Source of the DNA: Leucosporidium creatinivorum
Lineage: Eukaryota > Basidiomycota > Microbotryomycetes > Leucosporidiales > Leucosporidiaceae
NCBI GenBank assembly: GCA_001600635.1
Contig: BCKL01000001.1
Location: forward strand, 399,550-463,549
DNA: 64,000 nucleotides
Direction: 5' to 3'
A program made the translations under genes and the position numbers. The notes below the pieces were generated by a model. That model made no database searches. It had not been told where the DNA came from and worked only from the letters and a program-made list of their open reading frames with translations. Shown piece after piece: positions 32,650 to 43,040 of the stretch (position 1 is its first letter; each line of letters starts with the position of its first letter).

Positions 32650-32832
32650 CTCTTCTGTAGTCGAGTCGGGTGCAGGAACGAGCGATTGGCGGGAGAACAA
32701 GAGAGCTGTTGGCTCAGAGCCTCGACCCTCCCTCCCTTCGACGAGCCGGGCGCCGCCAAGTCCAACTCGGCACAGAGTCAACTCGACTTCTTGCCCTTCT
32801 GCCACCTCTTTTGCTCGCTTCTACCTCACATC
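32650..32832. promoter_or_regulatory. Bidirectional promoter CDC27/asparagine synthetase
   Basis: 183 bases between divergent start codons, assuming the CDC27 start at 32649. Contains GAGTCGGG and GTCGAGTCGG elements; no TATA box evident. The plus-strand leader is C/T-rich just before the split ATG. Confidence 0.45.
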
Positions 32833-35445
32833 ATGTACGTTCTTGTACACTTAGAGCTACTCGGCTACATTCAGAGCTCACTCCTACCTTCTCTACCACC
32901 TTGCAACCACCTCAATCGCCCGACAGGTGCGGAATCTTTGCTGCTCACGCCTATGGCAAGCAGGACCTCCCTGCCTTCCGCGCTCGCGCCGTCGTATGTA
33001 CCAGTCTAATCTGCTACATGATCACCACTCACACGCTGCTCCTACAGGCCCTCTCGAAGCGCCTTCGTCACCGCGGCCCCGACTGGTCGGGAACCAAGAT
33101 GACTGACGATTCCATCCTCGTCCACGAGCGTCTCGCTATCGTCGGTGTTGGTGCGTAGGCATTCCCTTATCCACCTACATCCTATCCCGAACGTTTCACT
33201 CTCTCCCGAGCTTGTACTGACCTCCAATCTCCCATCTCCAACCTTTTTGACTCGTTGCGGCTTCGTTCGGCTCCATCGTTATCCTCGGTCCACCTCCCTA
33301 TGCTACATTAATACAGACACGGGAGCTCAGCCCATGACCAACGATGACGAGAGCCTCATCCTCGCCGTCAACGGAGAGATCTACAACCACCGCGCCCTTC
33401 GCAAGGCGCTCAAGAACCCCGCGCACTTCAAGACCCACTCGGATTGCGAGGTCATCATGCACCTGGTTGGTCGTCACGCACATTCCATAGCTAGTCCGAC
33501 TTGCTAACGCTCCTCCCTCCCGTCACAGTACAAGGAGCACGACACGCAGCTCTGCGGCCTCCTCGACGGAATGTTCTCCTTCGTCCTCCTCGACACCTCG
33601 GTCACCCCTTCGCGCATGATCGCCGCTCGCGACCCCATCGGCATCACGACCCTCTACCAAGGGTGGAACTCGTCCCGCCCCGGCTGCGTCTACTTTGCCT
33701 CGGAGCTCAAGGCTCTGCACGATGAATGCGACCAGGTCATCTCCTTCCCCCCGGGCCACTTCTACGACTCCAAGACGGGCAAGACGGAGCGGTACTTCAA
33801 GCCTACATGGTGGGAGGGGGATGTCGACCCTTCGGCGTGCCCTACCGCCCCGGCGGACCTTACGCTCATTCGCGAGACCCTGGAGAAGGCAGTCAAGAAG
33901 CGCCTGATGTCCGAGGTGCCCTATGGAGTCCTCCTTTCCGGTGGACTGGACTCGTCCCTCATTGCTGCCATCGCGGCGAGGGAGACGGATAAGGTCGCGC
34001 TCGCCCAGTCGAGGGCTACAAGCAGGAGTCGTGCCGGCTCGGCGTCGTCGGGAACGGCCGGAGGACTCGTAGGAATGGCCGCCGAGGACGATAAGGACGA
34101 GGTGTCGACCCTTACCGCCTGGCCCCGTCTTCACTCGTTCTCTATCGGACTGGAGAACTCGCCCGACCTTCTCGCTGCCCGTGTGGCCGCCGATTACCTC
34201 GGCACCGCTCACCATGAGTACACCTTCACCGTGGAGGAGGGTCTTGATGCCGTGGAGGATGTCATCTACCACCTCGAGACGTACGATGTCACCACCGTAC
34301 GCGCTTCCACCCCCATGTACTTGCTGTCGAGGAAGATCAAGGCTATGGGCGTCAAGATGGTCCTTTCGGGAGAGGGATCCGATGAGATCTTCGGTGGTGA
34401 GTGCTTGGTCTTTCGCTCTTTCCTTCGACCGAGCCGAGCTAACCTCGACCGAACGCGACGAATGAACCAGGCTACCTCTACTTCCACGCCGCCCCTTCGC
34501 CTCTCGACTTCCACCAGGAGCTCATCAAGCGAGTCAAGAACCTCCACACGGCCGACTGCCTCCGCGCCAACAAGTGCGTTCTCATCCCCTCCCTTCTCCC
34601 CCTTCCCTCGCTAATCTTCTCCCTGCCCTCCCCCCTTCCCCCTCCCCCCTCCTTCCCATCTCGACCCGTCCACTCTCGCTCGCTTCGCTCACCCCAGATC
34701 AACCATGGCCTGGGGTCTCGAAGCGCGTGTGCCCTTCCTCGACAAGGAGTTCCTCGAAGTCTCGCTCTCGACCCGCCCCGAGGACAAGACCTTCAGCAAG
34801 GGATCCCTGGAGCAGAAGGACAAGGACGGCAGGCCTATTATGGAGAAGTACATCTTGAGGAAGGCGTTTGATATTGCGCCTGAGGGAGAGAGGGTGAGTT
34901 CGCGCGCTTCGAGCCTTCATCTTGCTCGAGCAACTGCTGACCCACTCGCTCGCTTTGCTTGCTCATCCCCAACAGCCCTACCTCCCCGACTCGATCCTCT
35001 GGCGTCAAAAGGAGCAATTCTCCGACGGTGTCGGCTATTCGTGGATCGACGGGCTCAAGGCCCACGCCGAGGCTACCGTCAGCGACGAGCAGCTCAGCAA
35101 GGCGGCAGAGAGGTGGAGCATCGATACCCCCGAGACTAAGGAGGCCTACTTCATTAGGCAGTGCTTTGAGGGCCACTTCCCTAGTGAGGCGGCGGCCAAG
35201 ACGGCGGTTAGGTGGATCCCGAGGGCGGTGAGTCGCTCGTTCTTTCCGTGTTCTCTCGCTCGACAGAGGAGGACGCTGACTCTTCCTTCGCCTCTTTTTC
35301 TCTTCTCTTCTCCTCTCTCCGCCCCTGTCCCCCGCCCATGCCTCACCCGCTCCCTCACTCCCTCCCTCACTCGCCTCCATAGGACTGGGGCTGCGCCGCC
35401 GACCCGAGTGGCCGCGCCGTTGCCATCCACGAGTCGGCTTACTAA
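32833..35445 (+). CDS. ASN1: Asparagine synthetase (glutamine-hydrolysing)
   Basis: Converts aspartate, glutamine and ATP to asparagine in the cytosol. The start codon is split by an intron: AT at 32833-32834, then donor GTACGT, and G at 32927 beginning G-TGC-GGA, so Cys2, the amidotransferase nucleophile, follows Met directly. Further exons: 32927-32993, 33048-33150, 33317-33465, 33529-34396, 34471-34573, 34698-34893, 34976-35227, 35383-35445; total 600 residues. Glutaminase motifs include [21 protein letters not shown] and NGEIYNH. The synthetase PP-loop is [15 protein letters not shown]. Further marks are [17 protein letters not shown] and [17 protein letters not shown] low-complexity insert ([15 protein letters not shown]) follows the PP-loop, as known in fungal enzymes. 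Confidence 0.95.
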
Positions 35446-35663
35446 GCTACTCGGTCCGCTGGATCCGTGACGGGGTGGATTGTAGCGTAGTGTAGGGAAG
35501 AGGAGGAGAGAGGAGCAGCACAAAAATATCACCTCTAGAAGACGACGGGAGCGCCGCGCAGGCTTTGTTTTGTAGCCGAGATTAGTTGCACAACACCCGT
35601 TTTCCATGTTCCTTTACTCGTCTACTAGTCTATTTACTGTAGAGGGCAAGCGAGAGAGAGAAT
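35446..35663. other. Convergent intergenic region
   Basis: 218 bases between converging 3' ends of the asparagine synthetase and the alpha/beta hydrolase. Nothing else supported. Confidence 0.3.
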
Positions 35664-36999
35664 CTACATCTTATGCTTCTGCTTCGGCGAGCCCGAGCCG
35701 AAGCTCAACCCCGGCCCTCCCCCCGCTGGTGGCAAGTCAAAAGTCGCCAACCACTTGCGGATACTGTTCACTGGCTCGTCGAAGGGTTTGAGGTAGTTGT
35801 GTGTCGCTCCTGTGCCAGCGAAGGGGGTCAGCGAGGGCTCGGCGGCGAAGGAGGAGGGCAGGGAAAGGGGGAGGAAAGGACGGACCTTCTACGATGCTCA
35901 GCGAGTGTGTACCAGGCGAGCGACGGGAGAGGATCGTGTGGAATGTGTGGGCGTCTTTCACGGGGACGATCTGGTCGATTGAAGGTCAGGTTAGCCAGCG
36001 CCGAGACGGGAAGAGGTAGCCAGACGAACCTCATCGGCTGTTCCATGTACGGTAAGGACGTGTACATCTTGTGGGAAAGAATGCTGGAGATAATCGTTGT
36101 TCCATTCTGCGAAGGAGCGGAGCTGTTGCCGCTCGAAACCTCATCAGCTCAGTTCGGCGCTCTCCCCTAGTCCTCGCATCAGGGCGACTCACCCCCTCGC
36201 AAGTGATCCTATTCACCAGATCCTGTCCCGCGACCCTAACTTTCCAATCCACCTCCACGCCCTCCTGGTACCCATCCTCCTTCGTCCAAAGAGCAGCATA
36301 CCGCTTGTCGCCGAGGATGCGGGTCATATCGTACCGGCCTGAGAGGTTGATGAAGAGGGGAATATGAGGGTGAGGGAACATGGAGAGGTAGTAGGCGGAG
36401 ATCATGGAGCCTGTGGATGAGGGATGGATGAGTGAGGGCGGAGAAGGCGAAGGGGAGAGGCAACGGACCTCGGGAGTGAGCAATTACTGGAAATAGAGCC
36501 AGGGTTAGCTTGCGAGGAGAGGCGGAGGAGATAAGAGACGTACTGAGATGGATCTTGTAGCCCCACTGTTCCTGCAGGTAGGCTACCACGACCTGCAAAT
36601 CCACAATATCGTCGTCGAGGTTCATCATGCCCCATTTCCCCTCACTCTCGCCGCCTTGTCCTGTTCGGTTCGAGCACATCATCAGCTACCTTCGAGCAAG
36701 TAGATGGAGCGACTGAGCTCACCCCTCAGGTCATACCGAAACGAATCCCATCCTCTATCCTCCACCAGCCGATTCGCCAACTTCTTGTGATACACCTGAT
36801 CCTTGTGCGCCAGGACACCATGGATGATCTGTCGCATACTCCTGTCAGCTATCTGTGCTCATGCAGCTTGATAGGATGAACGACTGACCAGCACGACCGG
36901 TTTCCCTCGCGTCTCCTCCTCTGGTCGAGCGCGTTGAAGGATGCCGACGATGGGAGTGGTGAAGCCGGCTTGAGAGATGTGTAGCTTCGTTTGTGACAT
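35664..36999 (-). CDS. Alpha/beta hydrolase (serine aminopeptidase-like fold)
   Basis: Minus strand from MSQTKLHISQAGFTTPIVGI (36999) to TAG at 35664-35666, several exons. Fold landmarks in order: VVLIIHGVLAHKDQ (oxyanion strand), WDSFRYDLRGQGGESEGKW, nucleophile elbow IIAHSRGSMISAYYLSMF with Ser, then LINLSGRYDMTRIL, acid region HVLTVHGTADEIVPVKDA and catalytic His in VEGATHNYLKPFDEP. This Ser-Asp-His order and the RGQG/GESEGKW motif match a fungal esterase/lipase-like family that includes yeast YDL057W. The substrate is unknown; a short-chain ester or lipid is a guess from the fold. No signal peptide, so cytosolic. Confidence 0.82.
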
Positions 37000-37745
37000 G
37001 CTGATCGGCGAGCGCTGCTGGTGGTGAAGACACGAATTGAGACGAGCGAAAGGCAGGAAGGAGAGCAGCGAACAGGCCGGCTCGGCAGGTCAGAAGCCCG
37101 TTTGTAAGGAGGTTCGTAAAGTGCTCGGGAAGGAGTGCAGCAGGAAGCAAAGTTGTTCTTATGCAGCCCAGAGGCGACCGGACCTCGCTTTAGGGTCTCT
37201 GCATCCGAACGCCGAGACGGGCGAAAGGGGGCTCGGCGATGTCGGTGTTAGTCTGCAGTGGGCTCGGGCTAGGCTGAGGTTGATGAGTCAAATGCGAGCT
37301 AGGAAGGTGCAATTCAGTATTAAAGGCTCGAATTACAGGTTTGACTCGATGGCGAAGTGTCGGGGAGAGCTCGCGCGACTACTCGCCTCTCTCCCTTCGC
37401 CACCGCTCTCTTGAATCTCTCAGCTACCAACAAATAACCCGATACAAGAGTGCTCCCCTTTCTAGTGACAATGATCCACAATTGGTGAGTTCACTACATG
37501 CGTACAGCACTGCTCTCGTAACACACCAGTGTTGTTCGTCTCTCAGAGCCCTCGCAGCTGACCTTCAAGAGTCGCACCTCTCTCCCTTCTCTCGCTCTGT
37601 AACAGACTGCAGGACGATTAACTGCTAGTGCTTACCTCCCTCCCCTCTCTCACCACCGAGTGAGTACCCTCTTACAAGCTCTCAAAACAGTCGGAGGACC
37701 CCGAAGGCGACCAGTGCTGACCACAACTGCTATGCTACAGCATCG
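37000..37745. promoter_or_regulatory. Divergent spacer 746 bases
   Basis: Between the divergent hydrolase and the next plus-strand gene. Several plus-strand open frames start here (37037, 37341) but show no family trait and no codon bias distinct from the rest. An intron-like pair lies near 37480-37740 (GTGAGTTC, then GTGAGTACC with a later CTACAG at 37739), so the downstream gene may have spliced 5' leader exons. Confidence 0.35.
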
Positions 37746-39254
37746 ATGCACCTCCGTTCCCTCTCTTCTTCCCCCACACGTCCCGCCGCCACTGCACCAC
37801 CACCTCCCGACTCGCCTACAGACGGTTTGCACGCTCGTCCTGATCCCTCCGTCAGACCTTCGAAACACCCCACATCGACCGAGTCACCTCGCACCCCGCC
37901 TTCCACGCCCATATCGACCTACACACCAACACAAGAACCATCCAGCATGTGGGCTCTCACCGCCTCGAAACTCGAGCGCGCCGCGCAAGCCCAACTCACC
38001 GGCTCGAGGGGCTCCTCAGGCCTCCGAGAGCTCGTCCTCCTCTCCAACGTCTGGGGCGCTGCGCGACCTTTGTGGGATCAGCAGGAGCGGGAGAGGGTCG
38101 AAGTGGAGAGGCGGAGGAAAGAGGATGAGGAGAGGTGGTTGGATGGCGTGCTGGAGGAGATGTTGGAAGAGGAGGAGGGGGATGAGGATTTCGTGAGCTT
38201 GAGGTTGGTCGAGAGGGAGAGGGACGAGGTGGGCGATTCGGGATTCTTGGAAGAGGATGGTGGGGCAGAGTGGCGGGGAAAGAGAGAGAGCTTGGGCGCT
38301 ATCGACGAGGCGGACGAAGGGTCCGAGTCCCTCGGCTTCGGCGTCGACTCGACGGGGACGGATCACCCACTTCCACCTTCACCTCCCCTACCACCACGTT
38401 CTCCTCCCATCGACCTTCCCTCGCCGAACCGCTCATCGCATCAACGACACCTTCCCTTCTCCCTCGACGTTTCATCCTCGCCGCCTCTCCACCTTCCCGC
38501 CCTCACTCCCGACTCTACACCTCCCAACCCCTCCTTCGCCACTCTCATGAGCACCAGCGCCGATTCAGCCGATAGTGACGATCTCGAGGAGAGCTATCAG
38601 TGGGTGCAGGATCGAGCGACGGCGCAGCGGCTCGGGCTGCTCGCTCTTGATCTTTCGCCGCCGAGTCAGAAGAAGCGGGCGGGTGACCCACCCCCTCACC
38701 ACCACTCGATAGATACGCTCGCCTATCCTCACGGCGTACATCACCCTTCATCATTCTTCTCCTCCGCTGAGGTCGACTCCGCCATCCCCTTCCCCTTCGG
38801 CCCCGACCGGCCCCCACCATCACCCATCTCCCTCGCCCTCACTCTCAGCACCGCTTCACAAACTCAAGCACAATCACAGTGGACGCCACGCCCTCCCCGG
38901 TCGCTCTCACTCCCTTCCCTGCGAGCCAAGGCCGCTTCCTTTGTCGATGGCGCCGAGAGGGAGCTGGGGCGGTTGCCGAGGTTCGAGGGAGGGATTGGGA
39001 AGAGCTTCTACGATTGTGTTGAGTACGCTTTGTCTCTCTGCTTCTTTCACTCGTCTCCTGCCGGCTCTACTGACCTCCCTCCTGCGCGCAGTTTCGGTCG
39101 ACCCCCCTCGCCTTCCTCCTCCTCTTCCTCATCGCCCGACCGCGCAGCCGACGAGGACTCACCCTCTCAGCTCGCCCTCGTCCTCGCCCGTCCTCGGCCT
39201 ATCCTACCGCCTTACGTCGACTTCGACTTCACCGAACCTCGCGGTCGGCGGTAA
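37746..39254 (+). CDS. Unknown low-complexity protein with coiled-coil-like segment
   Basis: Two exons (37746-39022, 39092-39254), 479 residues. No domain recognised. N-terminal 70 residues are Pro/Ser/Thr-rich. A charged helical stretch follows (ERERVEVERRRKEDEERWLD, GVLEEMLEEEEGDEDFVSLR), likely coiled coil, preceded by SGLRELVLLSNVWGAARPLW, the most ordered-looking part. The rest is Pro/Ser-rich disorder with ESYQWVQDRATAQRLGLLAL near the middle. The start at MHLRSL follows an apparent splice acceptor CTACAG at 37739. It has the look of a scaffold or regulatory protein, but no function is assigned. Confidence 0.6.
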   Translation: MHLRSLSSSPTRPAATAPPPPDSPTDGLHARPDPSVRPSKHPTSTESPRTPPSTPISTYTPTQEPSSMWALTASKLERAAQAQLTGSRGSSGLRELVLLSNVWGAARPLWDQQERERVEVERRRKEDEERWLDGVLEEMLEEEEGDEDFVSLRLVERERDEVGDSGFLEEDGGAEWRGKRESLGAIDEADEGSESLGFGVDSTGTDHPLPPSPPLPPRSPPIDLPSPNRSSHQRHLPFSLDVSSSPPLHLPALTPDSTPPNPSFATLMSTSADSADSDDLEESYQWVQDRATAQRLGLLALDLSPPSQKKRAGDPPPHHHSIDTLAYPHGVHHPSSFFSSAEVDSAIPFPFGPDRPPPSPISLALTLSTASQTQAQSQWTPRPPRSLSLPSLRAKAASFVDGAERELGRLPRFEGGIGKSFYDCVEYALSLCFFHSSPAGSTDLPPARSFGRPPSPSSSSSSSPDRAADEDSPSQLALVLARPRPILPPYVDFDFTEPRGRR

Positions 39255-39783
39255 CCCCCCCTTGCCACAGCACAACAAGTACCTTAACACCACATCACTC
39301 CGCATAGCTCTTATCTTCCTCGCCTCGGTTCGATCTTTCACTTGTACCGAGCTCTCCCTTGATTGTCGTTACTATCCCACTTTCGCCGCTCTCTCCTTCG
39401 ATGTACTCCTGACTCCATACGTGCCCTCTTGTCGTAGTCTCTCTTGCTATCTCATTTTCCACCTCTTAGCATCTCACTCGCCGGCTGAGAGACAGAGCGA
39501 GAGGGCGAGCAAGGGGAAAGCGAGGCTTAATTGAGCGAACGCCGAGCAGGTCGACTCGAGGGTTGGCGAGCGAGCGGAGAGCACCAGAGCGAGTTGTCTA
39601 CGAGACACGCTGGATTACTTGTCAACAGGCGCGCCGATAGAGGTCTCGCCAGCTCTCGCTCTCGCTCTCGTCAGACGAGGCTCGGCAATGCCTAAAAGCC
39701 TTACGGCGAGTCTATTCCCTCAGCTCTACCTCAGCCGGCAGTTCTATGCACAAGATCTTTTGTTTCTCTTCGCTCGGCTCAGC
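39255..39783. other. Convergent intergenic region
   Basis: 529 bases between the unknown gene and the GDPD 3' end. Open frames on the plus strand are short and unremarkable. No element seen. Confidence 0.3.
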
Positions 39784-41302
39784 TCAGTGCTTGGTCAGCA
39801 CCAAATGCTTCTCCAAGCACTTGTCGATGCGCTTGACCTGCTTCGCGTTGGGAAGGGGAGGGACTGAGTACCCTTCCGAGGTGAGCCACTTGTGGACTGA
39901 AAGCGGGAAGTCGGTGATGACTCCGCTGACGCCGCCTGTACAACATGAGTAGCGAGGTGCAGAGAGAAGGTCAGCGCTCGCTCCGAAGCTCGGCCGGCTC
40001 GGCGAAGGCGAGACGAGCGACTTACAGTCCTTGACGAGATATTCGATGAGGTTGAGGCGGTTGGGCGTCCAAGGTTCGACCTTCATTCCCAGCTTCTTAG
40101 CCTCATCGACCATCGCCTTGGTAGTGAAGGGGATGAACCCCGGCATGTTTACATCGGTGACGTTTGAAGCGTAAGACGTAGCGACGGGGGAGAGGATATC
40201 TGCGCCGATCGAGGCTGCTGCTCGGGCTACACGCTCTTGAGGGGTAGAGCCGGGGAAGGTGTCGATGTCGATACTGTTGGAGAGCGGAGCTGATCAGCGC
40301 CGAGCAAAGACAAGCCGAAAATGAGAGAGGACGGACCCAGCGAGCCAGTTGGACGGTCCAGTACCGTGGACGGTGAGGTTGCCGGTAGTAGCTCCCTCGG
40401 GGTATTTCCACAGAGTCGTGTCATCACACTATTGCATCGGGAGATCTCAATTAGCCATCGCCGAGCTCTCTCCCTCGGAACATCAAGTTCAACTCACCAA
40501 AGCTGAAGTCCTCAACTCGGGCATAACCTTCTTGCTCTCAATTATAGCCCTCCAGTCGAATGACTGATGGGTGATGCGGTCGATGAAGCCAGCTCCACGC
40601 GGCTCGAGAATGGCCTTGAAAGCGGCGACGAAGTCCTCGGGCGAGCGAGTCTCGTTGTGGTGGTCGCCGTTGATCTTGGACTCAATGTTGAAGAGGACTG
40701 TTTATTGTGGCTACTCGTCAGCGGTGGTGAGGGGAGAGGAAGAGATGTAGCTCACTAGGCTCATCCGTCGCGCAATCGACGAAATCAAAGAGCTGCTCCA
40801 ACGTTGAGAGAGTGGTTTTGGGCCTCGTCATCGCCAGGGGGAATCCATCCAGCCTCAGAGAACCGCAATCCAGCGTCTGAATCTGCTCGACCGTCAAATT
40901 GGCCAAGTTCTTGCCGACATAAGGGAATTGCGAATCGCCGGGCGTGACGGGCGTAGTGTCGATGCACTTGGTAGGGTCGACCTTCTCGTCGTGCCAGACT
41001 AGTAGCTTGTTGGAAGCGGTGAGAGAAACGTCCAACTCGATGGTGGTAACGCCCGACTTGAGAGCTTCGGCGAAGGCGGGGAGGGTGGCCTCCACCGATT
41101 GTCCGCGAGCGCCACGATGTCCTTCCAGGTTGAAGTACTCGGAGTATTCCCATCGCTTTTGAAGAGAGGTCAGCTTCGTCTGAAGGCGCGGGTGCTGATG
41201 GCTCACCTTCTGCAGTTCCGACGAGGCTTCGGCGACGGGAGCAGCGAGCACCAAGTTGGAGGCGACGAGCAGTGGCCCCACAGCGGCGAGGGGGAAGTAC
41301 AT
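39784..41302 (-). CDS. Secreted glycerophosphodiester phosphodiesterase
   Basis: GDPD-family TIM barrel that hydrolyses glycerophosphodiesters to glycerol-3-phosphate and an alcohol. Starts at MYFPLAAVGPLLVASNLVLA (41302), a clear signal peptide; the frame is open upstream but the signal peptide fixes the start. Catalytic block EGHRGARGQSVEATLPAFAE contains the two key features (HRG and the downstream E), followed by TIELDVSLTASNKLLVWHDE with the metal-binding ELD and the catalytic WHD. Later: LFNIESKI, VEPWTPN and GVITDFPLSVHKWL, the usual barrel end. Several introns. Likely cell-wall or extracellular, perhaps for phosphate scavenging (inference). Confidence 0.9.
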
Positions 41303-41891
41303 CTTTTTGGATCTGAGTGGGTGCGGTGAGAGAGAGGGTGGAAGCGGCTGAGCTTCGAAGAGCGCCTTTCGACCGAGGTGCACGTTCGGCGCTCTCGGTC
41401 TTGGCAAGAGCGAGGAGGTGGGGCGCCATGCGATTGGGGAACGTGTTTACTGCATTGAATTGAGTGAGAAACGAGCAGAGGAAGAAGGGGCGGCGAGGGT
41501 TCGGGCGCAGAAGGCAGCGACGGCCGAAGCGAGAAAGGTTCGGCGCCGAGGCAGGCCGGAGCGAATGAGAAACAGCTTCGCGAACCAACGTGATTGTGTT
41601 TCTTGTTGGAAATGAAAAATGGAGGAGCGAAGGACAGAACGGTGAAGAGGAGGGAGAGCCAGGAGCTGGAGACTTGAACCTCGGAGCTGTCCGTGGGCTA
41701 GCTCAGAAAGGGAGGCGTGTAGTGACAGTGAGCGCGATGCGCCTGTACCCTTGGTGTCTGCTACATAGCACCGTTTCGATGTGCTCGAGAGCTGGAGCCT
41801 GTGCCAATTTGGCGTCGCATGGGGCCGTACCGAGTTCGGCGATATGTCGTCTCCGGAGCATACGGATGTTGCGGGAAGCAAAAGAAACGTC
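41303..41891. other. Intergenic 589 bases
   Basis: Promoter of the secreted phosphodiesterase and downstream flank of tRNA-Leu. Open frames on both strands are overlapping and featureless. The tract near 41665-41715 loosely resembles tRNA arms but could not be folded. Confidence 0.3.
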
Positions 41892-41984
41892 TGGGAAGAC
41901 TGGGGATCGAACCCAGGACCTCTTTCGAGAACAGAGTGCATAAAATACTTAAGTCTGTCGCCTTAACCCCTCGGCCATCTACCC
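41892..41984 (-). tRNA. tRNA-Leu(UAA) with 11-base intron
   Basis: On the minus strand a class II tRNA can be folded. Acceptor GGGTAGA pairs with TCTTCCC (one T-T mismatch), discriminator A. The D arm is GGCCGAGGGGTTAAGGC. Anticodon stem ACAGA/TCTGT encloses loop CTTAAG plus an insert. The T arm is CTGGG-TTCGATC-CCCAG (box B), and the variable arm CTC-GAAA-GAG is long as required for Leu. The anticodon TAA follows the invariant T33, and the 18-base loop implies an 11-base intron after position 37, the canonical place. Mature length would be 82 bases before CCA. Confidence 0.88.
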
Positions 41985-43040
41985 ATTGTAAAGTCAAGTC
42001 GCCCTTGCCATTTTCGGCGACCCCTCTCTGACAGCGGTGAGGCGACGAGCAGCTAGGCGCTTCAGCTCAGTCTGTTGGGTCAGCTTGCATCTTGACTTTG
42101 GGTATGAACTGTGATCAAACTTTCAGTGCTCTTGAGATGTCTGGCCAAGAACCGGTTGCCCTTCGCCGAGCCTTGAGCTGCGAGCGGCTCCGACGGCACT
42201 GATGAGGGCCGAGGAGGGGGAAGGCTCAGATGTAGTATGCTCTCAATCTGCTAACCTACAATTGACAACCGCCTATCCACTCGGCCAACTGTCCGAAAAA
42301 TGGCCAAGCAGTTTAGGCCGTTTCGGCGACCCGGTTCTGTCAGCGTTCTGGCGTGAAAGAACTAGGCAGCTCACCTCTTCCTGCAAGCTCAAATAAGGTT
42401 TCAACTCTCAGAGCTCCTGCCTGTACAGCTCTCAGTGCTCTCGAGGTATCTCGCTTGAGGAGAACCGGGCTGCCTTGGCCGAGGCTAGAGTGGCGAAGGC
42501 TGAAGTGTTGCCGGTGAGGCTTCACAAGCTCGGCTGCAAGCTCAAGAACAGCACCTCCTCAACCCTCTACCATAAGCGAGAGCGGAGGCGTCCAGTAAGA
42601 ACGAAGGCAGACCGCTGAGAAGATCTGATCAACGCCGAGCCGTCATCTCTCGGTGCCCTCGATCGTTCTGCACTGTTGTCACAGCAAGTTGCCAACTCTG
42701 CTCTTTTCTATCATTTCTGATTCATCTCTAGGAGGCAAACTTGAACCAAAGCCGTCGGTTTGCAGTCGGTCTACACGATTCGGTACGCTGGGTCGGGGGA
42801 GTGGGCAAGGTGGAGAGCTTGGGGGTGACGCCTTTGCTCTGGAGAGAGGTTATACGGTCACTAAGTCGCGCTAAGGAATGTTGGAGTCAACGGCTCAGAC
42901 TCAGATAAGGACTTACCCGAGGGGAAGATGTTGTGCTGAGCGGATGATATCATTCTCGCTCCTTGCCTGTTCAAGACACAATGTCAGCTGGGCTCAGCTC
43001 GAAGGAGACAGATACCTGGACTCACCAGTATCTGCTCGCC
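41985..43040. repeat. Spacer with diverged tandem copy of the tRNA flank
   Basis: 1.06 kb without a supported protein gene. Two related units are visible. Unit 1 begins TTTTCGGCGACCC (42011) about 27 bases beyond the tRNA-Leu 5' end and ends near AAGAACCGGTTGCCCT (42165). Unit 2 begins TTTCGGCGACCC (42321) and ends near AGAACCGGGCTGCCTTGG (42480). Shared landmarks are TCTG(A/T)CAGCG and TTTCAGTGCTCTTGAGATGTC versus CTCAGTGCTCTCGAGGTATC. A tRNA-like fragment lies just before unit 2 at the same distance. Confidence 0.55.
42242..42294 (-). pseudogene. tRNA-like 5' fragment
   Basis: On the minus strand, GGACAGTTGGCCGAGTGG and then ATAGGCGGTTGTC resemble the acceptor and D arm of tRNA-Leu (compare GGGTAGATGGCCGAGGGG). 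No T arm (GGTTCGA type) follows within 80 bases, so it is likely the surviving 5' part of a duplicated tRNA gene. Confidence 0.4.

Noticed and set aside
41660-41715. Possible second tRNA (GGTTCAAGTCTCC on the minus strand, TAGCTCAG on the plus strand)
   Set aside because: Isolated arm-like motifs on opposite strands; no acceptor or anticodon stem could be formed.
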